Assembly (NCBI GenBank): GCA_002305275.1
Contig: DBQO01000012.1
Location: forward strand, 1 to 11,888
Direction of reading: 5' to 3'
Origin: Bacteroidales bacterium UBA1392
Lineage (GTDB): Bacteria; Bacteroidota; Bacteroidia; Bacteroidales; UBA932
DNA: 11,888 nt
A program made the position numbers and the translations under genes. The notes beneath the pieces were generated by a model that was given only the letters and a program-made list of their open reading frames with translations, was not told where the DNA came from and searched no databases. Below are positions 1 through 11,394 of this stretch, piece by piece (positions within the stretch are counted from its first letter, which is position 1; every line of letters begins with the position of its first letter).

Positions 1-92
1 CTAACTTTCGGGGTTCATGTCAAAGTCGCTTTTTAGTTCTGTGTTCCGAGTAACTACACACTACACACTACACACTACACACTCACAACTCC
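1..92. other. Unassigned sequence downstream of rpoC
   Basis: Apart from the heptamer array I see no supportable gene here. On the plus strand two frames are open from the window edge and close at tag 34-36 and taa 51-53. The 3' tail of a convergent plus-strand gene is therefore possible but cannot be judged from 11-17 codons. On the minus strand the frame ending at 1-3 is open for only about 19 codons before meeting a TAG in the repeat. Confidence 0.4.
54..88. repeat. Heptanucleotide tandem repeat (CTACACA)n
   Basis: Four perfect head-to-tail copies of CTACACA lie at 54-60, 61-67, 68-74 and 75-81, followed by a degenerate fifth copy (CTCACAA, 82-88). The array starts right after the taa at 51-53 and ends five bases before the rpoC terminator stem. 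The minus-strand unit TGTGTAG contains TAG. Because 7 is not a multiple of 3, the array puts stops in all three minus-strand frames, so no minus-strand ORF crosses it. The array is seen directly. Its role is unknown; it may simply be intergenic slippage-prone DNA. Confidence 0.9.
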
Positions 93-132
93 AAATTAAA
101 AACGACCTCTTATTTGAGGCCGTTTTTAATTT
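93..132 (-). terminator. rpoC intrinsic terminator (probably bidirectional)
   Basis: A long hairpin begins one base after the rpoC stop codon. Positions 93-104 pair perfectly with 121-132 (12 bp, an A/T flank closed by CG). There is then one mismatch (105/120) and a further 4-bp GC-rich stem (106-109 with 116-119) around a 6-nt loop. Read on the minus strand, the descending arm ends in CGTTTTTAATTT, the usual U-rich tail. The plus-strand reading has an equivalent T-run at 123-127, so it could also stop convergent transcription. It most likely ends the secE-rpoC transcript. Confidence 0.88.
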
Positions 133-133
133 G

Positions 134-3100
134 TTACTCCCTTTCCGCCGGTCTTTCACGCCTGCGGGGTCTTGAAATATTAAGTGCCTTCTGAACATCT
201 TCCATATTGCCTACGACCAGTTTCTCAAATGAGCGTTGGCCGGTACCGGCAGGGATAAGATGACCACAGATCACATTTTCCTTAAGACCTTCCAGAGTAT
301 CCTGCTTGCCACGTATTGCAGCATCGCTCAACACCTTGGTGGTCTCCTGGAATGATGCGGCCGACATAAAGCTGTTTGTCCTCAAAGCTGCACGGGTAAT
401 ACCCTGAAGTACCTGTTTTGAGGTAGCCGGAGTAGCATCGCGCGCAATAACCGGCCTCTTGTCTTGACGTTTTAGGATCGAATTCTCATCACGAAGTTTG
501 CGAAGAGTAACAATCTCTCCTTTGTGCAGTTCTGCAGAATCACCGGCATCCGTGACAACTTTTTTGTCGAAGATTTCGTCGTTCTCCTCCATGAATTCCC
601 ATTTGTCAACAAGTTGTTCAGGGAGGAAACTGGTATCACCGGGTTCAACGATTTCTACCTTACGCATCATCTGACGCACAATTATCTCGAAATGCTTGTC
701 GTTGATCTTCACACCCTGCATACGGTAAACTTCCTGAATCTCATTCACTATGTACTCTTGTACTTTTACAGGACCCTGGATGGCAAGGATGTCGGAAGAG
801 GAGATTACTCCATCCGAGAGAGGAGTACCGGCCTTAACGTGATCGTTGTCATTTACAAGAATCTGCTTGGAAAGAGGTACAAGATAGGTCTTCTTCTCAC
901 CATTCTTAGGGGTGATGATAACCTCCTTATTTCCTCTTTTTATCTTGCCAAGCGAAACTTCACCGTCAATCTCTGAGACAGTAGCCGGATTGGAAGGATT
1001 TCTGGCTTCAAATAGCTCTGTTACACGAGGAAGACCACCTGTAATATCACCTGACTTACCAATTGCCCTAGGTATCTTGTGTATGATATCACCAGCCACA
1101 ATCGGCTGTTTGTTCTCTACCATAATGTGGGCATTAACCGGTAGAGTATAGGTCTGGATGATGGTGCCATCTTCATCGACAATCTTGACGGAAGGAGTCT
1201 TCGACTTGTCACGAGACTCAATGACAACTCTCTCAATGTGTCCTGTAGTCTCATCTCTCTCTTCACGATAGGTAACTCCGTTGATGAGATTCTCATAAAC
1301 CACGGTTCCGCTATATTCGGAAATATTGAGTGAATTATATGCGTCCCAACTACAAATCCTGTCACCTTTTACTACAAGGTCACCGGGAGCTTTGTAGAGT
1401 TCCGCTCCATAGGGGATAGTATATTGTGAGAGGTTAATACCCGTGGTGTCATGCACGATTTTCATCTCAGTTGCACGGCTCACCACTATGGTACGCTCAC
1501 CTTTACCGTCAACTTTTCTAATGGTTCTAAGATCCTCAAATTCAAGTTTACCTTCATACTTGGAGATAATTTCACTTTCGGAAGTGATATTTCCCGCAGT
1601 ACCACCGACGTGGAATGTACGCAGAGTAAGCTGTGTACCGGGTTCACCGATAGACTGTGCTGCTATAACACCTACAACTTCACCTTTCTCTACCATGCGA
1701 CCGGTTGCCAGGTTACGGCCATAACACTTGGCACATACTCCCTTGCGTGACTCACAGGTAAGCACTGAACGGATCTCGACGCTTTCGATAGGAAGCGTAT
1801 CGATAAGATCCGCAATCTCTTCTGTAATTTCTTCACCTGCAGAAAGAATTTTTTCAGCGGTCAGCGGGTTGTAAATATCATGTACTGAAGTGCGACCGAG
1901 AATTCTCTCATTGAGAGTCTCGACAATCTCATCCTTGTTCTTGATAGCAGTAGCTATAAGTCCTCTGAGCGTACCGCAATCCTCCTCGTTGATAATAACA
2001 TCGTGAGAAACGTCCACCAGACGACGTGTCAGATAACCTGCGTCCGCCGTCTTAAGTGCGGTATCCGCAAGACCTTTACGAGCACCGTGGGTGGAGATGA
2101 AGTATTCCAGTACCGAAAGGCCCTCCTTGAAGTTTGCAAGGATGGGGTTCTCAATGATCTCCGCACTGGTTGCGCCGGACTTCTGTGGTTTAGCCATAAG
2201 ACCACGCATACCACAAAGCTGACGAATCTGCTCTTTGGAACCACGCGCACCTGAGTCGAGCATCATAAATACGGGATTAAATCCCTGATTGTCTTTGCGT
2301 ATTTGTTCCTCAACTATTCTTGTCAAATTGTTGTTGGTCTTGGTCCAAACGTCAATAATCTGGTTATAGCGCTCATTGTTGGTAAGAAGACCCATATTGA
2401 AACTAGCCTGTATGCTCTCCACCTCATCATAACCTGCATCCACGAGTCGCTGTTTCTCTTTGGGTACGATAACGTCTCCGAGGTTGAATGAAAGACCTCC
2501 CTGGAATGCCATCTTGTAACCAAGATCCTTGATATCATCCAGGAACTGCGCGGTCCGGGCCACATCTGATGTCTTGAGCACCTTACCGATAATATCACGT
2601 AGTGATTTTTTCTTCAGGAGTTCGTTGATATACCCTACCTCTGCAGGGACGAGCTGGTTGAAGAGAATCTTACCTACGGTGGTGTCCACCATGTGATACC
2701 CTTTTTCAGGATTTGCACGATCTATGGGAAGGCGTACCTTAACCTTGGACTGGAGCTCCACTATCTTTTCGTTATAAGCGATTATGGCCTCTTCCGGGCC
2801 ATAGAACTTCATACCCTCACCCTTTGCGCCCTCTCTCTCCTTAGTTATATAGTAGAGTCCAAGCACCATGTCCTGTGAAGGCACGGTGATGGGAGCACCA
2901 TTTGCAGGATTGAGAATATTGTGCGAGCCAAGCATCAATAGCTGAGCCTCGAGAATTGCAGCGTTGCCAAGAGGTAGGTGAACTGCCATCTGGTCTCCGT
3001 CAAAGTCGGCATTAAAGGCAGTACATGCGAGCGGATGAAGTTGGATGGCTTTACCCTCGATCATCTTAGGCTGGAAGGCCTGTATACCGAGACGGTGAAG

Positions 3101-4426
3101 TGTTGGTGCACGGTTAAGGAGTACAGGGTGACCCTTCATGACATTTTCCAGGATTTCCCAAATCTCCGAGTCCTTCCTGTCAACAAGTTTTCTCGCGGAC
3201 TTTACGGTCTTTACCTTACCCCTCTCAATAAGCTTACGAATTATAAAAGGTTTGTAGAGTTCAGCCGCCATGAGTTTCGGAAGACCGCACTCATGCATCT
3301 TGAGTTCAGGACCAACAACGATAACCGAGCGGGCAGAATAGTCAACGCGCTTTCCCAGAAGATTTTGACGGAAGCGTCCCTGCTTACCTTTGAGGCTATC
3401 TGAAAGTGATTTCAGAGTCCTGTTGGCCTCTGTTTTTACAGCATTGGACTTACGCGAGTTGTCAAAGAGAGAGTCAACCGCCTCCTGGAGCATACGCTTC
3501 TCGTTGCGTAGAATTACCTCAGGAGCTTTGATCTCAATCAGTCTCTTTAGTCGGTTGTTACGAATTATTACCCTGCGGTAAAGGTCATTGATATCGGATG
3601 TTGCAAAACGGCCTCCATCGAGGGGAACAAGGGGACGAAGATCGGGCGGAATCACAGGAATAACTTTCATGATCATCCACTCAGGTCTGTTCATATCCTT
3701 GGATTCGCGGAATGCTTCTATGACACTCAAACGCTTCAGTGCTTCCGCTTTACGCTGCTGTGATCCTTCCGTTTCGGCTTTGCTGCGCAAATCGAAAGAG
3801 ATGGCATCAAGGTCCAGCCTTTTGAGAAGTTCGTATACGGCCTCCGCTCCCATCCCTGCGATAAACTTGTTGGGATCATCGTCAGGGAGTTGCTGGTTCT
3901 CCTTGGGGAGTTGATCGAGTACCTGATAATACTCCTCCTCAGAGATGAGATCGCACTGAGTATAACCCATAATACTTTCAGCTGCACCTGCATTGACAAC
4001 CACATATTTCTCATAATAGAGGATTGACTCAAGCTTCTTTGAAGGAATACCGAGCAAATAACCTATTTTGTTGGGTGTGGATCGGAAATACCAAATATGG
4101 GCAACCGGAACTGTCAGTTCTATGTGTCCCATACGCTCCCGGCGTACTTTTTTCTCTGTTACCTCAACACCGCAACGGTCGCATGTAATACCACGATAAC
4201 GTATCCTCTTATATTTTCCACAATGGCACTCGAAATCTTTGGAAGGACCGAAAATCCTTTCGCAGAAGAGACCATCCCTCTCAGGTTTGTAGGTACGGTA
4301 GTTGACGGTTTCCGGCTTGAGCACCTCTCCTGAAGATCTTGCAAGAATCTCCTCCGGAGATGCCAGGCCGATGGTAATCCTGTTAAAATTTGACTTAACC
4401 TTTACGTCTTTATTGTAATATGACAT
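134..4426 (-). CDS. rpoC: DNA-directed RNA polymerase subunit beta'
   Basis: Beta' subunit of RNA polymerase, 1430 aa, carrying the catalytic magnesium. Visible landmarks: N-terminal zinc site with Cys67, Cys69, Cys82 and Cys85; the NADFDGDQM active-site loop at 472-480 (Asp474, 476, 478); a bridge-helix region at about 771-806; a second zinc site with Cys817, Cys891, Cys898 and Cys901; and the trigger loop at about 923-942 (GTQLTLRTFHVGG). Residues about 945-1130 form a large insertion after the trigger loop, in the place of the E. coli SI3 domain. The C-terminus ends in a charged Arg/Glu-rich tail. I chose the ATG at 4426 because the protein then begins a few residues before the family-typical NFNRITIGLASPEEIL. 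A TTG seven codons upstream is less likely. The gene starts 29 bp after rpoB and is followed at once by a terminator. No Shine-Dalgarno is visible. Full length and intact. Confidence 0.98.
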   Translation of the reverse strand: MSYYNKDVKVKSNFNRITIGLASPEEILARSSGEVLKPETVNYRTYKPERDGLFCERIFGPSKDFECHCGKYKRIRYRGITCDRCGVEVTEKKVRRERMGHIELTVPVAHIWYFRSTPNKIGYLLGIPSKKLESILYYEKYVVVNAGAAESIMGYTQCDLISEEEYYQVLDQLPKENQQLPDDDPNKFIAGMGAEAVYELLKRLDLDAISFDLRSKAETEGSQQRKAEALKRLSVIEAFRESKDMNRPEWMIMKVIPVIPPDLRPLVPLDGGRFATSDINDLYRRVIIRNNRLKRLIEIKAPEVILRNEKRMLQEAVDSLFDNSRKSNAVKTEANRTLKSLSDSLKGKQGRFRQNLLGKRVDYSARSVIVVGPELKMHECGLPKLMAAELYKPFIIRKLIERGKVKTVKSARKLVDRKDSEIWEILENVMKGHPVLLNRAPTLHRLGIQAFQPKMIEGKAIQLHPLACTAFNADFDGDQMAVHLPLGNAAILEAQLLMLGSHNILNPANGAPITVPSQDMVLGLYYITKEREGAKGEGMKFYGPEEAIIAYNEKIVELQSKVKVRLPIDRANPEKGYHMVDTTVGKILFNQLVPAEVGYINELLKKKSLRDIIGKVLKTSDVARTAQFLDDIKDLGYKMAFQGGLSFNLGDVIVPKEKQRLVDAGYDEVESIQASFNMGLLTNNERYNQIIDVWTKTNNNLTRIVEEQIRKDNQGFNPVFMMLDSGARGSKEQIRQLCGMRGLMAKPQKSGATSAEIIENPILANFKEGLSVLEYFISTHGARKGLADTALKTADAGYLTRRLVDVSHDVIINEEDCGTLRGLIATAIKNKDEIVETLNERILGRTSVHDIYNPLTAEKILSAGEEITEEIADLIDTLPIESVEIRSVLTCESRKGVCAKCYGRNLATGRMVEKGEVVGVIAAQSIGEPGTQLTLRTFHVGGTAGNITSESEIISKYEGKLEFEDLRTIRKVDGKGERTIVVSRATEMKIVHDTTGINLSQYTIPYGAELYKAPGDLVVKGDRICSWDAYNSLNISEYSGTVVYENLINGVTYREERDETTGHIERVVIESRDKSKTPSVKIVDEDGTIIQTYTLPVNAHIMVENKQPIVAGDIIHKIPRAIGKSGDITGGLPRVTELFEARNPSNPATVSEIDGEVSLGKIKRGNKEVIITPKNGEKKTYLVPLSKQILVNDNDHVKAGTPLSDGVISSSDILAIQGPVKVQEYIVNEIQEVYRMQGVKINDKHFEIIVRQMMRKVEIVEPGDTSFLPEQLVDKWEFMEENDEIFDKKVVTDAGDSAELHKGEIVTLRKLRDENSILKRQDKRPVIARDATPATSKQVLQGITRAALRTNSFMSAASFQETTKVLSDAAIRGKQDTLEGLKENVICGHLIPAGTGQRSFEKLVVGNMEDVQKALNISRPRRRERPAERE

Positions 4427-4455
4427 AGTTATATAGTTTTCTAACAAACGGTGAT

Positions 4456-8274
<3,819 letters not shown>

Positions 8275-8311
8275 TATTGAATGGTTGTTGAAAAAAATCT
8301 TAAAAAACGAC

Positions 8312-8344
8312 AAAAAGGTTTAGAGCCCTCATTGGCTCTAAACC
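8312..8344 (-). terminator. Intrinsic terminator/attenuator between rplL and rpoB
   Basis: A perfect 11-bp stem (8334-8344 with 8317-8327, GGTTTAGAGCC) closes a 6-nt loop. On the minus strand it is followed directly by TTTTTG (8316-8311), with further T-runs at 8307-8302 and 8297-8291. It sits 36 nt after the rplL stop and about 37 nt before the rpoB ATG. No rpoB promoter is recognisable between hairpin and gene, so readthrough is presumably needed. That would make it a partial terminator lowering rpoBC relative to the ribosomal genes. E. coli has an attenuator at the same rplL-rpoB position. Structure and T-tract are seen; efficiency is inferred. Confidence 0.85.
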
Positions 8345-8380
8345 CGGATTTCTTAGTCCCTATATCGGGAGGGGAGTGTG

Positions 8381-8758
8381 TTATTTAACTTCAACTTCTC
8401 CGCCTGCCTCTTCAAGAGCAGCTTTAACCTGCTCAGCTTCTGCCTTGGACACTTTCTCCTTGATCTTGGCGTTAGGTGCCTGATCTACGAGATCTTTAGA
8501 CTCTTTCAGACCGAGACCGGTAATCTCCTTAACAGCTTTTACCATCTGGAGTTTTGCCTGACCGGCTGATATGAGGATTACGTCAAATTCAGTCTGCTCA
8601 GCTTCTGCTGCGCCGGCACTGCCTTCGCTGGCTGCTACCACAACTGCAGCAGCTGCAGGTTCGATTCCGTACTCTTCTTTAAGTATATTTGCAAGTTCTT
8701 GAACCTCTTTTACGGTAAGATTAACCAGTTCTTCCGCGAGAGCTTTGATGTCTGCCAT
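8381..8758 (-). CDS. rplL: 50S ribosomal protein L7/L12
   Basis: L7/L12, 125 aa, the multicopy stalk protein that recruits translation GTPases such as EF-Tu, EF-G and IF2. The three expected parts are visible. A helical N-terminal dimerisation and L10-binding domain spans about 1-33. An Ala/Gly/Ser-rich hinge spans about 34-53 (starting EPAAAAVV). The C-terminal domain spans about 55-125 and includes the factor-binding segment KAVKEITGLGLKESKDLVD (74-92). Length is normal for the family. The ATG at 8758 follows a very AT-rich 45-bp gap after rplJ with no Shine-Dalgarno. It is the last gene before the internal terminator, so its dose can exceed that of rpoBC, in line with the several L7/L12 copies per ribosome. 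Confidence 0.97.
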   Translation of the reverse strand: MADIKALAEELVNLTVKEVQELANILKEEYGIEPAAAAVVVAASEGSAGAAEAEQTEFDVILISAGQAKLQMVKAVKEITGLGLKESKDLVDQAPNAKIKEKVSKAEAEQVKAALEEAGGEVEVK

Positions 8759-8803
8759 GATTGTTTATTGATTTTAATTATATTATTATTACTATTTAAA
8801 CTG

Positions 8804-9319
8804 CTATTCGGTAACCTCTTTCTTAGCCTCCTGCAGAGCGGAAACAATCCGTCTGATGGGCGACTGGAGAAGACCGATTATCTCACCGATAAGTTCATCG
8901 TGAGACTTGATATTTACAAGAGTAGCGAGATGACTTGCACCAACGTAGGCACACTCCTGAAGATACGCACTCTTGAGCTCCGGTTTACCGAGTCTGGCTC
9001 CGAATTCCTTGATAATCTTGGCCGGAGCACTAGGTACTGAGGTAAACATGATGGCTGTGGAGCCTTTTAAAGTAGGATATAGAGTCTTGATTTCTTCGTT
9101 GTTGATACCGGTTCCTTCAGCGTCGAGACCTTCAAGAGCCCTCTGTAGGAGGGTATTTTTCACAACGACAAGTTTAATCTCTTTCTCAAAGCAAGCACGA
9201 CGGAGATTCGATGTATTTTCTGCATTGAGACCTGAAATGTCTGCAAGGTAGAAATTGGGATTCTCTACTATCTGTGCTGCTATGGTTTCAATAATCTGAG
9301 CTTTTTCTTCTTTTCTCAT
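8804..9319 (-). CDS. rplJ: 50S ribosomal protein L10
   Basis: L10, 171 aa, anchors L7/L12 dimers to 23S rRNA at the GTPase-associated centre. The N-terminal RNA-binding domain begins MRKEEKAQIIETIAAQI and includes VVVKNTLLQRAL (51-62) and LKGSTAIMF (84-92), recognisable L10 blocks. The C-terminal helix (about 146-170, ending QEAKKEVTE) is the part that binds L7/L12 N-terminal domains in characterised L10 proteins. Length is typical for bacterial L10. The ATG at 9319 lies only 14 bp after rplA, which leaves no room for the long structured L10-autoregulated leader found before rplJ in E. coli. Confidence 0.97.
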   Translation of the reverse strand: MRKEEKAQIIETIAAQIVENPNFYLADISGLNAENTSNLRRACFEKEIKLVVVKNTLLQRALEGLDAEGTGINNEEIKTLYPTLKGSTAIMFTSVPSAPAKIIKEFGARLGKPELKSAYLQECAYVGASHLATLVNIKSHDELIGEIIGLLQSPIRRIVSALQEAKKEVTE

Positions 9320-9333
9320 AACTTTGGAATATT

Positions 9334-10035
9334 TTATTCAACAGCACTTATTGTCTTGCTATCTACAGGAATACCGGGACTCATAGTAGAAGAGAGGTAA
9401 ATACTCTTCACATATGTTCCTTTGAGAGCCTGCGGTTTGAGTTTGATAATTGTATTGAGCATTTCCACGGCATTCTCAGCAAGTTTCTGTGCGTCAAATG
9501 AGACCTTGCCGATGGCTGCGTGGATAATACCCTGTTTGTCAACTTTGAAATCAATCTTACCTGCTTTCACTTCCTGAACTGCTTTACCGACATCCATTGT
9601 AACTGTACCGGACTTAGGGTTGGGCATCAAGCCACGAGGACCCAGAATACGTCCGATAGCACCAATCTTTGCCATAACGGAAGGAGTACAAATAATAACA
9701 TCTACGTCAGTCCAACCACCCTTGATCTTTTCAATATAATCATCAAGACCAACAAAGTCGGCACCTGCTTCCTGAGCTTCGGCCTCTTTGTCCGGAGTAC
9801 ATAGAACTAATACGCGAGTTACCTTACCTGTACCATGAGGAAGAGTCACAACGCCACGTACCATCTGGTTCGCCTTACGAGGATCAACACCCAAACGGAC
9901 TGCCAACTCAACTGAAGCGTCGAACTTGGTGTAGGAAACCTCCTTTACCAAGGCACACGCATCGAGGAGTTTATAGTGCCTGCTTGAGTCAACTTTGGCA
10001 ACTGCTGCCTTCTGATTTTTTGTCAATTTACTCAT
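9334..10035 (-). CDS. rplA: 50S ribosomal protein L1
   Basis: L1, 233 aa, forms the mobile L1 stalk that handles deacylated tRNA at the E site. In studied bacteria it also represses its own operon by binding mRNA. The family signature is clear at about 124-145 (KIGAIGRILGPRGLMPNP followed by KSGTV). The first domain begins KLTKNQKAAVAKVD. The C-terminal segment carries the conserved KGTYVKSIYLSSTMSPGIPV (205-224). Length matches the family (about 230 aa). The start at 10035 is 12 bp after rplK and the end is 14 bp before rplJ, so it is probably translated within one polycistronic message. No L1-binding mRNA site could be identified by eye. Confidence 0.97.
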   Translation of the reverse strand: MSKLTKNQKAAVAKVDSSRHYKLLDACALVKEVSYTKFDASVELAVRLGVDPRKANQMVRGVVTLPHGTGKVTRVLVLCTPDKEAEAQEAGADFVGLDDYIEKIKGGWTDVDVIICTPSVMAKIGAIGRILGPRGLMPNPKSGTVTMDVGKAVQEVKAGKIDFKVDKQGIIHAAIGKVSFDAQKLAENAVEMLNTIIKLKPQALKGTYVKSIYLSSTMSPGIPVDSKTISAVE

Positions 10036-10047
10036 AGCGTGGTGATT

Positions 10048-10494
10048 TTATTTTACATCGGCAGGAAATTCACCTTCAACACTGATACCCATACTGCGAG
10101 CAGTACCGGCTACCATATTCATTGCTGACTTCTCGGTGAATGCATTAAGATCCGGCATTTTTTCCCTGGCAATCTCACGTATCTGATTCCAGGTGATGGC
10201 AGCAACCTTTTTCCTATTGGGTTCGGCAGATCCGGTCTGTACTTTTGCTGCCTCTTTTACGAGGATAGCTACAGGGGGCTGCTTTACAACGAAAGAAAAA
10301 GACTTGTCGCTGTATACGGTAATTACCACAGGTAACACCTTGCCGGCTTTGTCTTGAGTGCGGGCATTAAATTGCTTGCAGAAGTCCATGATGTTCACAC
10401 CCTTGGAACCGAGGGCCGGTCCTACCGGAGGTGAAGGATTGGCAGCTCCGCCTTTGATCTGCAATTTAATAAACCCGGCAATTTCTTTAGCCAT
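10048..10494 (-). CDS. rplK: 50S ribosomal protein L11
   Basis: L11, 148 aa, binds the GTPase-associated region of 23S rRNA. In characterised bacteria it is needed for RelA stringent signalling and forms part of the thiostrepton site. The N-terminal domain (about 1-70) has the conserved Pro-rich loop PPVGPALGSKGVNIMDFCK (22-40). The C-terminal RNA-binding domain (about 75-140) ends TARSMGISV before a short tail (EGEFPADVK), making it slightly longer than E. coli L11 (142 aa). The ATG at 10494 is 15 bp after nusG and has no Shine-Dalgarno. The Pro residues in the thiostrepton-binding loop are present. Confidence 0.97.
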   Translation of the reverse strand: MAKEIAGFIKLQIKGGAANPSPPVGPALGSKGVNIMDFCKQFNARTQDKAGKVLPVVITVYSDKSFSFVVKQPPVAILVKEAAKVQTGSAEPNRKKVAAITWNQIREIAREKMPDLNAFTEKSAMNMVAGTARSMGISVEGEFPADVK

Positions 10495-10509
10495 AATGTC
10501 TTTTGTTTA

Positions 10510-11118
10510 TTATTCTTTTGTTACCTGAGCAAAATTCAACTCAATGACAGACTTTCTTCCGAAGATTTTAACCATAACCTTGAGTTTTCTTCTCTCCTCG
10601 AGAATTTCCTCAACATTACCGCTGAAATCTTTGAAAGGGCCGTCGATAATCTTTACAGCTTCCCCTACAACAAATGGTACCAAGATCTCTCCGTCCTGAT
10701 CACTCAATTCGTCCACACGTCCCATGATACGGTCAATCTCCGACTGACGTACCGGATTGATTACCCTTTCCTTGCCTTCAGTAAGGAAACCGATAATATT
10801 TGGAAGTTCGCGAAGTCCATCCTGGGCAATACCTAGGATTTCCTTCTCAAACCTCTCTCTTTCGTTTGTGTCATCTTGATTGTCGGACTTAAGAGAGGGG
10901 AATGTAATTTCTACAAAGAGATAACCGGGAAAAAAATTACGCTCTGCGCTTACGCGCTTGCCATTTTTTATCACAAAATACTTTTCAGTAGGAACCAGGA
11001 CGTCAGTAACATGCTTAAGCATGCCTTTGCCCATCTCCTTTTCAATATATTCTTTGGCGATTTTCTCTTTGTTGCCAATTATACGGACAACATACCACTT
11101 CTTGGTGATTTCACTCAT
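10510..11118 (-). CDS. nusG: Transcription termination/antitermination factor NusG
   Basis: NusG, 202 aa, binds the RpoC clamp across the cleft and affects pausing. In studied bacteria its C-terminal domain links to Rho or ribosomal protein S10. The NGN domain covers about 6-118 (KKWYVVRIIGNKEKIA; ERNFFPGYLFVEI at 59-71). The KOW domain covers about 149-200 (VGEAVKIIDGPFKDFSGNVE, 151-170). It is about 20 residues longer than E. coli NusG (181 aa). The extra length appears to be a hydrophilic stretch, residues 74-98 (starting PSLKSDNQDDTNERERFEKE), inside the NGN domain. The start ATG at 11118 is four bases after the secE stop, so the two are likely translationally coupled. Confidence 0.97.
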   Translation of the reverse strand: MSEITKKWYVVRIIGNKEKIAKEYIEKEMGKGMLKHVTDVLVPTEKYFVIKNGKRVSAERNFFPGYLFVEITFPSLKSDNQDDTNERERFEKEILGIAQDGLRELPNIIGFLTEGKERVINPVRQSEIDRIMGRVDELSDQDGEILVPFVVGEAVKIIDGPFKDFSGNVEEILEERRKLKVMVKIFGRKSVIELNFAQVTKE

Positions 11119-11122
11119 AACA

Positions 11123-11311
11123 TTACAATTGGTAAAGACCTGTCATAATGGTTTTAATGACGAAATCAATAAGCCAGATTACAACTGACAGAATCAGCGT
11201 GCTGACCATAACCAGTATGGCTGAATTCTGGAGCTTGCTCCAGGTCGGCCACGCAACTTTTGTTGTAAGTTCTCTGTAAGACTCTTTTACGTAAGTTCCT
11301 AATTTGCTCAT
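11123..11311 (-). CDS. secE: Preprotein translocase subunit SecE
   Basis: SecE, 62 aa, the small essential subunit that clamps SecY in the SecYEG channel of the inner membrane. It is of the short, single-span type: an amphipathic N-terminal helix (KLGTYVKESYRELTTKVAWP, 3-22) with the conserved Val-Ala-Trp-Pro turn, followed by one hydrophobic span at about 31-53. E. coli SecE, by contrast, has three spans. The ATG at 11311 follows an A-rich stretch (AAAATAATAACA) with no Shine-Dalgarno. It lies 83 bp after tRNA-Trp and 4 bp before nusG, the usual neighbour. A 67-residue reading in another frame over the same DNA has no family resemblance. Confidence 0.95.
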   Translation of the reverse strand: MSKLGTYVKESYRELTTKVAWPTWSKLQNSAILVMVSTLILSVVIWLIDFVIKTIMTGLYQL

Positions 11312-11394
11312 TGTTATTATTTTGTTGGCAAAAACAATTGGAAGCGGTTGTTTTGCCGGTTAATAACATACCAACGCGTAACCGTCGGTATTTG
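11312..11394 (-). other. Intergenic spacer tRNA-Trp to secE
   Basis: This 83-bp spacer holds no gene. I looked for the Bacteroidota promoter pattern (TTTG near -33, TAnnTTTG near -7) and found no convincing copy. A short palindromic stretch (ACGCGT with ACCGtCGGT nearby) is present but too weak to call a regulatory site. secE may be transcribed from a promoter here that I cannot recognise, or from upstream through the tRNA. Confidence 0.4.

Noticed and set aside
4427..4447. TTG-initiated 7-codon extension of rpoC
   Set aside because: The ATG at 4426 gives a normal family N-terminus; nothing supports the upstream TTG.
8275..8313. TTG-initiated 13-codon N-terminal extension of rpoB
   Set aside because: It starts in the T-tract edge of the upstream terminator, its residues come from poly-T (FFKIFF), and the ATG at 8274 gives the normal RpoB N-terminus.
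8291..8316. Possible Bacteroidota promoter for rpoB (TTTG and TAAGATTT)
   Set aside because: The TAnnTTTG match has two mismatches and the spacing between the elements is about 8 nt instead of roughly 20. The T-richness is better explained by the terminator tail.
11166..11369. 67-codon minus-strand frame overlapping secE
   Set aside because: It shares DNA with secE in another frame, while the secE frame encodes a clear membrane protein with family motifs.
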